From contig NW_003101674.1 in assembly GCF_000003855.2 (NCBI RefSeq), positions 1,983,042 through 2,047,041 of the forward strand: DNA of 64,000 nucleotides. The letters run 5' to 3'. The notes below the pieces were generated by a model that made no database searches, was not told the DNA's origin, and was given only the letters and a program-made list of their open reading frames with translations. The position numbers were made by a program, and so were the translations under genes. Below are positions 25,201 through 36,910 of the stretch, one piece after another (position 1 is the first letter of the stretch; every line of letters begins with the position of its first letter). Origin of the DNA: Blastomyces gilchristii SLH14081 (taxonomy: Eukaryota > Ascomycota > Eurotiomycetes > Onygenales > Ajellomycetaceae).

Positions 25201-26246
25201 GTTTCGCGGGTCATATCTGGTGATGGGTTCGAAGCAGCGGACGGGCGGAGCGGGAGGGCAGTTTCTGGAGAAGGGTGAGAATCGAATTCGTCTGGATCCG
25301 TAGGCGAAGCAGTCCGTGCCGCCTTTTGCAGTGCCAAACCCTCCTCAGCTCTCATCCTAGCCTGAATGCGACTTGCAAAGGAGTTTGGATCTCCCGAATC
25401 CCTCAACGATATGCGAGACCCTGTCGTGTTCTGTGTCCCAAGGGATAGTAAGAAGTCTGCTTCGTGGGCGCTTTTCACCATTTTGAGCTTCTCTCGAGTA
25501 TCCTCTAGGCTAAGACCTTGCCTTGAAGAGGCTCCACCCCAATACGTAGAATTCGATGGGGAGCCAAATGGGCCTGCATTCTCAGAATGGGCATGTGATC
25601 CATCCGTCGCAATGGAAGCGGTCGAGTGTGATCTCGAACGATAAAGAAGTACATCCTTAGTTGGTAGCTCAGCCTCGTCACCCCCTTCTCCAATGACCTC
25701 GGGGCCATTGTTGGCGAATGTCACCTTTAAACCCTTTCTACGACTCCGTTTCTTCGGGGGGCTGATCGGGGTGGTACGAGTTGGATCTTTGGTATCAATG
25801 GAGAGACGCGAGGGAGACCGGCCCGGGGAGTCGCCGGATTCAGGCCATCGTTGCGAAACGGCAAGATTGAGACGGGGTGCCACGGGGACACCAGTCCGCG
25901 ATTGTTGATGTTGATGCTGATGCTGATAGTGACGTGGCGGTGATCGCCGTTGTTGTTGCTGTTGTTGCCATTGTTCTTGTTTTTGTGGTGGTGGTGGTGG
26001 CTCATGCTGATGTTGGTAGGGTTGTTGGTGTTGTTTGGCGGGGAGTTGTGGAGTGGAGATTGGGGAAGAGATGGACTGCCGCGGCGGCGGGAGAGGGGAG
26101 CGGTGGGAACCTAGGAAGTCATCAACCTGCTCATCAATAGACACTTTCGGAGTCTTGTCTTTGGAGAACAATTTGCCGCGCCATTTGCGGGCCTTGGATT
26201 CAGCAGCTCCAGCCAGGGAGCCATCCTCTGGTGATTCAACAACCAT
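22253..26246 (-). CDS. Conserved fungal protein of unknown function (1,221 aa)
   Basis: Five exons on the minus strand: 26246-23276, 23216-23001, 22909-22858, 22776-22424, 22326-22253; introns 59-97 nt, all joints in frame, total 3,666 nt. Start at 26246 (MVVESPEDGS) is the first ATG; the open frame continues upstream only through a Leu/Pro-rich translation of a triplet repeat. Residues 16-47 (SKARKWRGKLFSKDK then VSIDEQVDDFLGS) are a basic then acidic motif that looks conserved. Residues 71-115 are Gln/His/Pro-rich; 120-560 are low complexity, Ser/Pro-rich and probably disordered. From about residue 580 the sequence becomes globular (SEWIRTSVWWFLKGK) to the end, without a domain I recognise. 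No TM segment or signal. Function unknown; a scaffold or regulatory role is only a guess from the architecture. Confidence 0.85.
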
Positions 26247-26275
26247 GCTCGACGAGGGAAGCGGGGACGACAACA

Positions 26276-26322
26276 ACAGCGGCGGCGGCGGCAACAGCAG
26301 CAGCAGCAGCAACAACAACAAC
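26276..26322. repeat. Triplet repeats just upstream of the start codon
   Basis: Runs of GGC, then AGC, then AAC triplets on the plus strand, 30-75 bp before the start codon of the minus-strand gene, hence in its 5' leader or promoter. Confidence 0.8.
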
Positions 26323-26324
26323 AC

Positions 26325-27939
26325 AGACTCCCACAGGCAAAATTGGATATGGAAGCGCCAACATTGGATGGAGCAGAGGATGACAGGAGCAGTCGACGCA
26401 AAGCGACGGGCGCGGGGGAGGTTAGGTGTTCGCAAGGGTCAGGACAGGACGGGACGTGGGCGTCAAAGTAGTCGTCGGGTCGGATAAGCAAGTCCTCACG
26501 TGCAAAGCGGGCTTGATGAAACAAGTAGGAAGATCGACAAGGGGGGGAGAGAGAGAAGAGGTGGGTCTTGGACTGACAGGCAGGCAGGCCGCCAGTCAAT
26601 CAATGAATAACTAATGAATTGCTGCAGTCTCCAGACTCCAGACTAGGGGTAATTTAATCGAGGACAGACGACCAGATGAAATAATAATATGTGGCAGCAG
26701 CAGCCAACGCTATGGATTGGCTGGAGCCAAGCGATGCGGGTTTGTGTCAAGCTGTGTGTTTTTGTGTGTTTTATTACTGTGTTTCCATTCACAGTCTCTT
26801 GATGGGTCTCGCAGGCTGTGGCTAGACAGCTTGGCGAGCGTCTCGGAGTGCCTCAGATGGCGGGGCACTCCCCTGAGAGTCGCCTACGATTGGCCCGGCC
26901 GGCGGGGCAACTGGGGCCAACTAGAGGCTGCCCAGTGCCCATGGGCCTTGGTCAGCCCTAGTCTTTAATTAAGGATTAAGGGGGTGGTTTGGCTCATACA
27001 GTGATGTCATAACCTCTACGCTGCGTAACTGATGAGTTCCTTTTTTTTTCACTTCCAGGGCTGAAGGGCTGAATCATGGGCCTGCATCCTAGGGGCGTTT
27101 GGTTTGGTTGATACACCACTTGGCAGTGATTTTTCTACCTTTTCCTCCATGAAGCTACTACTCTGAGCGTTTACGGATTATATGCTGAACTTCACATGTA
27201 CACGTACTGTACGGAGTCCATACCACACCTGTTAAATAATAAATACTTCCAAGAACTGCCGACACTAGGCGTGACTTGAATGAACCATGATCATATTCAC
27301 TTTGCAGACCTCGCGACGACGTATCGATCGGTCAATTAGTACTGATTATAGTGGATAACTACAATAGTTTATTCCCATTAAGCCCTAAAACGATACTTGA
27401 ATCTCCGGTCTTGAGTACACTCAATCAGGATTCTAGGTAAGCTATGTGCGTACATACAACTGATAAAGAGAAGTCGTTTTACAACCTAGTCTCTTTTTGC
27501 AAACTCGACTTCTTGCAAGAACTATTTTCTTTCATGCATGAGAAGATCCTTGCCTAAAAAAGCTGATGAAGCACATTGGAAAAAGCGTTACGAAGCTAGT
27601 TAACTACTAATAAACGTTATGTATAGTACATGTATAGGAAAGCCAAACGCAATATCTAAAAAGGAATACCCTTTTCTAATTTATGTCTATCAACATAAGA
27701 AATATATCAATATATACAATCCCTCTCCTGCCACGAGGCCTAGTTTATCTGTGACCATAACCGTACCAGTCATACCATTATTGCAATTCATCATTCCCAC
27801 TCCGCATCCCGCTCAACGCTTCTGATACGTAATCTTAAACTCCGTCGATCGCAACACTCCATCCTGCGTCTTCGACTGCTGCCGCTGATGCTGCCGGTCT
27901 TGCTGCTCTCGTTGCTCCGGCTTAATAATCGCCTCACTG
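26325..27939. other. Intergenic region
   Basis: Promoter side of the 1,221-aa gene to the 3' end of the rhodopsin-domain gene. I see no gene. Composition falls to AT-rich near 27200-27700. Confidence 0.4.
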
Positions 27940-29360
27940 TTATTCGACAAATTGCTGCCCTGGCGGCTGCTTCTGGCCTTGCTGATTATCTGAGTCTTGC
28001 ATCGTGCAGTGCCTATCCGCCGACTCCAGCTTGTTGAAGTCTGGCTGTGCCTTGCGCCAGCCGCGGCTGCTGCTGCCACCGAAATGCACTTCTATAAGCG
28101 AGCGCATGGCGGGAACTGGGGCGCAGAATTATGCACATTTTCACTTCGAGGGCCGTGCAGAGCTCTGCGGCGCACCAATGCCTGTGGCGTGTCAAGCTTT
28201 TTCTTTGTGTGTCAGGGTTGACCAAGTATGAATGGGATAACTCTAAGGTTGAGGAAAGGGGAGTGTCTGATGGAGGATCACGGCAGAGGAACATACCAGA
28301 AGAACTCGAGAGGGTTGTTAAGGGCGATGGCATTGGTCATTTGTCTTGCTATCGTGACGCAGATCGTGAGGATACCGATACTGAAGTAGAAGACTAGGCC
28401 GACTATAATGTCGCGTTGGTTAGCGCTGTTTCCCCATCGCTGTTGAGATACCGTTTTCAGTGGCGTGGGGAAGAGAGGAGGGGTGCGCGCCTTATATCGC
28501 CTGGGACCTACTTTTCCGTCGGCGATTGATGTGCAACGTTTTCAAGATGGGAATTGGGAGAACCGCGAGCAGGATATCGGCGTTGAAATAATGAAAGTGC
28601 AGGATGTCAATGTATCCAACCGGAAACGTTGGGCTCCACATGAGCGAGACGGTCGTGCAGATAAATATCGTCGTCTTCCGTTTCCATCGAATCAGTACTG
28701 CTATCCATCTCATCAATCTATATAGGAGAGATAGGATGAGAGACTAACGAGGGTTGCTGCAACTCTGTGGAAAAACACAACAGCCCCGAAGGCGTAGAGA
28801 AACTTCAAATGCGTGGCACTCGATGCCAACTGTGTGTAAAGGGCGACCATACCGGATTTTGCAAGGGAATACCGGAAAGGTCGATAGTACAGAATTTGCA
28901 ATCCCCCCTCCCACTGCATTGAATCCTAGTGTAGCATGTGCATAGATAGATAGATATTGTCGTGGCAAAGGGTAGGAAACGCACATTCATCCACATACAA
29001 TTTCATGCATTGACAGGTCTGCCGCACGGCATCCAATCCCAAGATAGTACATGCCCGGAACGGTGACTGTGATACCAAACACGCTCAATTGTATAGGTGG
29101 AGTGAACAAATTCGGCAGTCAAGCAGGCAATTCAAACAGCCAGGTGCAGATGGTGACAATAACGGGGGACGAAAACGTACAACGGCGCCAAACATGAGAT
29201 AGCTCCCATATCTCGGACCAGGAAGAACCTTGCATAATACCTGCAGTTTGTTCAAAGAAAATGGTCCAGTCAACGCAGTTCTAAATGAGATTGGACAAGA
29301 ATAGTAATCATTACCTACCTCAATGACCACTATCATAGCAACGCCAAATATTGACATAGC
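27940..29360 (-). pseudogene. Fungal rhodopsin-domain (SAT4/PTH11-like) membrane protein, frameshifted
   Basis: The C-terminal half is recognisable on the minus strand. About 28660-28512 reads FICTTVSLMW...FHYFNADILLAVLPIPILKTL...RRRK, the conserved C...W and 'LPiP' loop of fungal rhodopsin-like proteins. Intron 28511-28403 (branch GCTAACC) leads in frame to GLVFYFSIGILTICVTIARQ. A second intron starts at 28296 (GTATGT) and leads to HWCAAELCTALEV, the expected 'W..vE...' helix. The last exon then breaks: IIL is followed by nonsense, while the next frame gives CAPVPAMRSLIEVHFGGSSS and a typical polar tail to a stop at 27942-27940. One extra T near 28128 explains this. A possible first exon (MSIFGVAMIVVIE) starts near 29357, but the N-terminal helices between 28720 and 29300 could not be assembled. 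Such proteins are 7-TM membrane proteins, some acting as G-protein-coupled-like sensors. Confidence 0.5.
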
Positions 29361-29556
29361 AGCCTATTTGCAGACTCTGGTTCGAACCTGGCTCAAGGAG
29401 GGCCATTGTGACTGACAAAACAATGGAATGGGATAGGTGAGTTGGCCGACGTGGAAACTCATGGGATGAGTTTGCGCAGTTTCCCCAGGTTCAAACATCG
29501 CATGCACACGAAGTCAGAGGGAGCTTGGGGCCGTTCGTCTATATAGAGACCAAGGC

Positions 29557-29559
<3 letters not shown>

Positions 29560-29602
<43 letters not shown>
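29560..29602. repeat. Poly-T tract (43 nt)
   Basis: Uninterrupted T run in intergenic DNA; may be the A-tail scar of a minus-strand retroposed sequence, but no duplication was found. Confidence 0.9.
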
Positions 29603-29603
<1 letters not shown>

Positions 29604-31846
29604 GGCGCCGCACAAGCACTCATGCTGAAAAGAGAAAGAAAAAAGATCATCCAATGTTCGAAGGAGCGAAAGAGAGAAATCGTGCCGTGTGATCGGCATC
29701 CAGAACCATCTCTGCTCATGACAAGCTTGACGGGATCAGTTGCTATTCGTCTTTGAAAAGAGAGGAACCCCCCTCCCCATACCGGCCAGTTGCGCAGTCC
29801 AAGCGGTTTCTCGGAAAGCTGTTGAACTTATCCACCGGCCACAACCAGGAATCCCGCCCCACGTTTTAGTGTCGAGCGGTCGTATCCCTGTGGATGGCAT
29901 GGCGTGGCCAGAGATGTCCACTTCATTCACACCTGTCCGTATCTACGTATCCTGGTTAAAGACATTATTATTGAACACGTCTCTCCCAGTGAAAATCGGA
30001 AGGATAGCAAGGGGCATCGCAAAGGCAAGTCCTCTGAGGGCTCGCGCAATCCAAATTCTCCGACATCCCAAATGCGCGCTCGGGATAAATAAGAAGCTTC
30101 CATTTCACAGGTTGGTGAAACTATTTTAAATGGGCCTAGCGCGTCACCACAGGCGAAGGAGAAAAAAAAAAAAAAACATAAAGGGCACGCACATCTTACG
30201 TGATGGATTTTAATGAACACAATAATCATGTCAATTTGTGCCGAATTTACCCCGTGGCCACTGTCACGGACATAGAGACTACCAATTTATTCATTTCGTC
30301 GTAAGTTCAAGCAATCACCCGCCAACCAAGCGTGAAGAGCAAGGGCATTATGGTAGTCCTTGGCGCACCAAGTGTTGCTTGAAGGATTGAGGCGAAAGGC
30401 GGCTCGTCGACGAGTCATCGTTGTTAAACGAATACCTCCTTTGCCAATTAGGGCATGGTTGGGCTGGATTATGGAGGATACTGAAACTCCTAGCGCGCGC
30501 TACTAAACAGTAAGCGCTGGCTAACCACACCGATGTTTCATACATTTTCCTTCAGTGCGCCCGGCTGCCAGGCTCCTGGACAGGACGGAAGAACACTAAA
30601 CTTCCATCCTCTCTTGCCAAATGTCTCGCCTGGATAACTTATTCATAACTGGAAGCAGACTCGGGAGACAGGCTTCGGGACCGCAGCCCGTACCAAAATT
30701 CTGCGTCTGGATGTCCCTAATTTTAGCGGGGATGTGTGTACACCTCCCGCTGAAGCAAGAATTTGGATATATGTAGTATAAGATCAGGGATTCCTACTGA
30801 AAGAGGATTATAAGTAAGCTCGTATGCCAACCCATCCAAGCTGTAGTATTTTGCCATGGACTTCGCGCCTGGCGGATAAAGCCATGCAAGCCATAGGTTA
30901 CCCCGAAAGCGGAACGTAAACGAAACGAACGGTCTTGGCTGGGACGAGCGCTGGAGGAATGTCGGCCATCACGCACCATGTAACTACGGGATTGGTTAGC
31001 AGTTTAGTCAATGATTAGTCACTAGTGTAGTAATTGATAATCTGGCCAATTATATTCGTTGAATAATTTAATATATGCCAAGCCTATACGAAGATAGTAT
31101 TCGAATAGTAGTATTCGGTACGCACACTGCCGCTGGTGCTTCTGCGGGTACGGAAATATTATTGATAAATAAGAAGATGATTTAATTACCTAGAAGCCTG
31201 TATATGTCGGGATACGCAGAACCTGCAAGGGCGAGGGCAAGCTATATTTAGCTGATTCGCAAGTTCTCTGCGAGCGGTGCTCAATAAATAGAATTTCGGG
31301 GCTGGTGAGTGGTTGACCTCGGTCAGGATCAATACAGCGTAAGAGCGGATCGAGGATCACTGTGACTGGCCGATACCGAGTGGCTGTGTTCCAGCCAGAG
31401 TCGACGTATATTGGTTGACAGCAGAAGTAACTGGCTGATGTGATTGGGATCCATAACTATTGGTGAGACAAGCTTTTCCGGGTAGGAGGACCATGCAGCA
31501 GACAGAAAGAAAAGGAGCACAAGTTGCTGGCTTGGGCGGCATGAGTAAGTTGACAGTTTGTTGACCACGAGAGCCGCAGCGAGGAGTGTGGCGCATCCTC
31601 GTATTGATATCAGCAGAGACATGGAACAGAGTAAGTGTCAACCTGCATTATTTTGAGTAGAAGTGTGTTAAGGTTCTCACATCCCCACCAGAATTAACAG
31701 ACAGAGAGTCTATTTAGCCTTTGCAACGCCCACCGGCGTACACTCACTCACGTTGGAAGCTCGGCCAAAATAAGAGAACCACGTAGAAGCCGGGGCGTAT
31801 GAGCCATTATGTATGTATTTCTTGCCAGTAACTTAGTTATAAAACT

Positions 31847-31882
31847 AGTAATAATAATAATAATAATAACTAATAATAATAA
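31847..31882. repeat. TAA microsatellite
   Basis: About eleven TAA units with one CTAA interruption. Confidence 0.85.
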
Positions 31883-32812
31883 TATGCGCAGCGTGTGCAT
31901 GAGAAACACCAAGCCCAAGTCAGTCCAGCCAGCAGCAGTGATACAGCGTGGGCCCCAGCTCATTTCCAAGTTTGGCGCAGTCTTGGGCCCTACAGGACTA
32001 TGACAGCGCTAGAGCCTTAACTAACGAATACCTAAATATGTAGTGCCCACCAAAGCCAAGCTGGCCAAGCGACTTCAGGCTGAACGAACCAAGACCTCCT
32101 CCGCCAAGTTTGTCTCCATGCCTGTCATTCTTCCTGTCCTGCAAATATCCCCCGTCCCCAGTCTCCAGTTTCTACCGTGGCCTTGGGATTCCGATCGTTG
32201 TTCAAAAAAGAGAGAAAATTGGGGGAAAAAATATATCCCCTCGCTGCCTATTACTCGGTCCTTGACCGAGCCATTCGCTCCCAAGGTTGTGACCCTTCCC
32301 ATATCTCGAGCTCTTCCATTCGCCCTTCGATCCGCCGTCCCTTCCCTAACCCTCCAATTCAACATCTTACGACCTATTCCTACGTTATATTCCATTCAGT
32401 GGCACCATCGTGTTGTACTGGGGAAGAACCTATCGACTTTCAAGGTTCGCGGGAATTTATCATCGTCCTGTAGCGGAGAACAACGGTGATAAAAAGAAAA
32501 AAAAAAAAGAAAAAAAAAGAAAAGCAACACTGATTCAGCCGGATTTTTATTTTTTGGATATTATCGGAGTCGTGGATCGAATCGTTGTCTAGGTGGGAGG
32601 ACGGGCTGTCCTCCTCTGGGAGGCTGCCTCGCATATTCTGGGTGGCCGTGATGGGTTGGGTTGCTTCGGTATCAGGCGATCTCCCGCTGCACTGCCTGGG
32701 TTCCCGGGAGAATTACTCGATAGCTAGGGATCGCGAACAGCAGGAGGTACAGAGACGGCGGCGAAAACGACACCGCCAATGCGCAGATGAAGATTACCAT
32801 GCTGATGAACGG

Positions 32813-35800
32813 ATGGCTCCCCGGGTCATTTCGAAATTGAATCGGCGACGACGACAAAAAATTCTGGGTCAGAATGGGAGTTCGATGTTATTCTTGATAT
32901 CAATTTTCGTCGCATTACTCACATCTCATCGTGCCAATGCAGCGTTTGTCAACTTTGAAAATTGCCTGCCCCAGTCGACCATCTACTCCGATCCTCTCCA
33001 GCTCCAGTTCAAGCCACTTTATGTCTGGGCTTCAATGGACAGCGCTTCCGAAGCCAAAAACCTGAATGTGACGGTCTATGGGAATGTCACTGGGGCCTCA
33101 ACCCGGGAACCCTATCCTCCTCCCGATTCTCCTCGCTGGTCCGATCCAAATGACACCTTTGGCAAGATAGTCGATGTGGACGTTGAGAATAACATGCTCT
33201 CGACCCTTTTTACCAGATTCGAGGTCCTCAGCTATTCTCCATACGTCGCCGAGGCTGCTCGATTTTGTGAGTCCTTGATCCAGGGAGAGTGCCCACTGGG
33301 GCCAGTTTTTTATTCTAATGGGTATGAATTTCCCTCCAACGAAGATATATCAATATGCGCGTAAACATTGTTGTTGGATGATTTTATTGACCCTGTCATT
33401 GATGTATAGGACTCCATCCGAATTACGAGCTTTCTCCGCTGCCCATGAGCTCTTCTCTGCCTATTCTTTCACGACCATAACGCCTTTCATGAGAGTGACA
33501 GCTGGCGATTCCGCTAGAACTCTTGTTGTTTGCGTATCCGCCGAAGTTACGCCTGCCTTAGGATCAACGCTAGATAACGCCCTTAGATATATCCCCCTTG
33601 TCATTCTCATTCTGGTGGGAATTGCGACAGTATCTGCGGCCATGTTCAGCCCATGGGGTTCTTTAGATATCTTTCGGTGGACCTCCAATTACGGGCGAGA
33701 CGAGGATTTGCTGCGGCTTGTCACCCCAGGATTCGCGGACTGCCTACAGTATATTCAATTTGTGGTTCTAACCGGATCGTTAACTCTGAATTACCCGGGG
33801 TTCTATCAGCCTATTGTAAGCAGGGCGGCATGGTCTACTCTCATGTTCAACGAAAGCTTCGTCAGCCATGGAAATGGAACCCAGCCTGTTCAGGATGGAG
33901 TGTATGTTGTCAATGCAACTTATGGTTTGGATCGAATGGCCCACCTGGTCGGCATGACGTCGGTCAGGGACGTATGGTCTGGAATGGTAATTTGGCTTCT
34001 TGTGATTCTTGCAAGTGTCGTTGTAATAATCCAGCTTGGGTTCGGTCTACAATGGCTACACCACCAAGTCGCCCGTGTACCAGAAGAAGATCTTCGCGCC
34101 AAGAACTTCCCTTTCACCATGGGCAACGTTATTCGCATCATTTTCAACTATTTTCTTTTGCCAATCGTGTCATTATCCATGTTCCAGCTGGTGGTCACTC
34201 GCCATTCCGCTATTTCCACAGTAGCTTTGGCTGTCGTCCTTCTTGTTGGGTTGATTGGATTTGCTGCTTGGCTATTGATCCTCATTACCCGAACGCGTCC
34301 ACGGTCGTATATGTTTGACGATCTTCCAACAGTTCTACTTTACGGCTCTTTGTATAATACATTTTCCGATGGTGCTGCCGCTTTCTCTGTAGTATCCGTT
34401 CTTCTCACATTCGTTCGTGGCATCGCGATCGGAGCCGTCCAACCTTCAGGGATTGCACAGATTGTGCTCCTAGCGATCTGTGAAGTTGTCCTGCTACTGA
34501 CGTTGTCCGCGTTCCGTCCCTTCCCGCAGCCGACAGCTATGAATCTCTATCATGCGATTTTCTCTATCATCCGCTGTTTAACGATGCTCCTATCTGTTGC
34601 GTTCGTTCCATCGCTGGGTGTCGGCCACGCGGCGAGGGGCTGGATTGGTTACGTTATCCTTCTATTGCATGGGATGGTTTTAACTTTTGGATTCTTCTTG
34701 AATGCAATTCAAACTTTGGTTGAAGTACTTGCTCGTCTTGCTGGTGCTGGTGGCGAGGGTGGAGTGGAGGGCGGTGCGGCAAGGGGCGGTCTTGTAAAGG
34801 TCTGTATTTCCCATTGGAATGGATCCTACCTGTTCAAAGGAATGCTAGGGTAAATTGCCAGGCGTATTAGAAGTAATTTTGCTCATGATTTTGCCAACAG
34901 GTCTTTGGAATGCGCCAACTTTCTCGCAGAGTCCCGCGAGGACCTCGCCATGTTCCTCGTCATAGCAGCACCTCGGAAGCAACAATGTTAGGCTCGGATC
35001 ATGGAAGAATGTCAACCCACCTAGACGCTGAGAGAGCTCGAAGCTTTTCTGGTAGTTCAGCACTCTTGTTGAGCCGGTCTGCAGCTGCCGAGAACAGGGT
35101 GAGCGCTGGCTTCGAAGCGAGTAGCCTTTTTGGAGTGGGCCATCATCGCCAGGGAAGCGGAACCGCACCGTACACACCTACCACTCCGGGGGGTATCTCA
35201 CATTTCGCGTTCCCTCGCCAATATTCGGGGGGCAGTGGGTCACCACGCAGCGCCTTGGCTAGCCTAAAGCATTCAGATAACATTGGCCCTTACTATCGGC
35301 CCCCTAGACGGCGGCGAGCCACATTGGACGGAATGTCGTCTCGCAGCCGCACTCACACCTTATGGACTAGTGGCGATTGGACTAAACGACAGTCAGGCAG
35401 TAATATCGACGGTGAGGGAGTTCATACGAATGACAGTACCCCAGTCGCCGGGAGCAACACACCAGTTCCAGCTTACCTTGGGGCATCTAGGGATGATTCG
35501 GATGTAGACATGGACGAACCGGGCCGTCCAAGGACTGACTATGCTGTCCGGGAGGTAGACTTTTATTATCGCGTTCGAGGTCCTGCGCTTTCCCATTCTG
35601 CAACCCGAAAACTAAAAACTGGCCCTGCCGACCCGACTGGTCCAGTATCGTCTGCCACAGGCTGGTTCCGCGAACTCTTCCGCGGTAAAACAAGGGATAA
35701 AGGGAAAGGTTTCGAAGTCGTTCGCAGCGCCAGAGCCCCCCCGCCCGGATTGATACCACATACTGAGGTCGGCGAGCCGTTCCCGGAACCGTATCAGGAT

Positions 35801-36637
35801 GAGCCTGATACCTCGAAGAATGCTGGTTTGGGTGTAGCCCAACACACCCGTAGTATATCGGGAGCACACAATAGTTCCGAGAAGATAACTAGATACGAGC
35901 CAAAAATAGCAACTGAACAACCCGCCCCTACGTTACCTCCTATCGAAGCAAGTGAAGCTATCGAGCTCCCACGCCGAACAAGCTCAAAGAGTGATGCGCA
36001 AGGAAATTTCCTCATACTGCCGCCCACTATTCCCCGCAAAAGCTCCAAACGACACTCCTCAGTCGTACCGACAGACCTAAAATTCGAAGCAGGGGCAGGG
36101 GCAGGGGCTGGGGCTGGAGCTGAAAATGGCGTCGAAATCATTCCCCCTGAGAAGATTCAGAATACCGACAATTCCGACAACCCCCTTCAATCTTCCCCAA
36201 AAGCAACCAACACCCATACCACACGACTCCCTTTCGGCTCCAAATCCTCGTCGATGCGGAGCGAGTTTGTCTCTACGGGATCGGGCAATTCCAGTATTCA
36301 GAACACGACAGACGACGACAACAGCTATAATACCAGCAATAATGACACCGACAATCCCGATCCCAACAACAACAATGATGATAATAAGCATGGGCCAAGA
36401 AGACGACATAGTTCGGCACCTTACATTCCATCTACCCGTAACCAGGGCCGGCCCTCGAGTATGGGATGCGTCCAGATGCATCGCGCAAGCGACCATATAT
36501 ATGTCACTGATGCTGCACCGTTTTCTGGCAGTACGGCTGAGATCGTGGGGGACCCTCCTCCCCCTTCTTCTCCAGTGTCGGCTGGTTCACCTCGTCCGTC
36601 CTCTGACACTCACCCTCGTTCACATTGTCCGCTTTGA
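32813..36637 (+). CDS. TRP-like ion channel / ML-domain membrane protein (1,211 aa)
   Basis: Exons 32813-33321, 33410-34799, 34901-36637 join in frame (3,636 nt); introns 88 and 101 nt. After a basic start (residues 1-24) comes a hydrophobic signal segment (about 25-44, ending RANA), then an extracellular domain with the ML/TRP_N pattern (FVNFENCLPQS, paired Cys, NVTVYGNVTG glycosylation sites). From about residue 210 to 620 there are about nine hydrophobic segments with the fungal TRP-family motifs (MFSPWGSLDIFRW, LTPGFADCLQYIQF-like, FRPFPQPTAMNL). The 570-residue tail is Ser/Pro-rich and probably cytosolic. Relatives in S. pombe (Pkd2, Trp663) and yeast Flc proteins act in Ca2+ influx, cell-wall integrity or FAD transport. 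An in-frame ATG at 32648 would add 55 mostly charged residues before the signal segment, so 32813 was preferred. Tail residues encoded near 36090-36120 form an Ala-Gly repeat. Confidence 0.9.
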
Positions 36638-36855
36638 GACTGAATCGGCACATGTATGCTCCTCCTACCTCCTCCTACATCTCCCTCCCGCCTTCTCCAA
36701 GCCTTCAGTATCTCTCTACTTCACCCCATCCCCCCAATAGGGGTTTTTATCCGTCTCTCTATCTATCCACCTCTTACACTCTCGACATCTTCCTCTATCA
36801 CCCTCCACGTATGACTTCAGCAGTGTCTAATCTTCTGTTCTCTTTTTCATATTTC

Positions 36856-36910
<55 letters not shown>

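Larger units (their letters stand above)
29361..32812. other. Intergenic region with homopolymer and microsatellite
   Basis: No gene supported. It holds a 43-T run (29560-29602), an A run near 30163-30176, a TAA microsatellite (about 31847-31882) and the likely 5' leader of the TRP-like gene. The leader has a (AAAAG)-like A-rich stretch at 32492-32523. Confidence 0.45.

Noticed and set aside
29370..29400. GGTTCGAACC motif as a tRNA T-arm
   Set aside because: The flanking bases do not pair into a T stem, and no D or anticodon arm is found at the right distance.
32648..32812. N-terminal extension of the TRP-like protein from ATG 32648
   Set aside because: It would bury the signal segment behind 100 residues of charged low complexity; the ATG at 32813 gives a normal signal-anchor topology. 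Not fully excluded.
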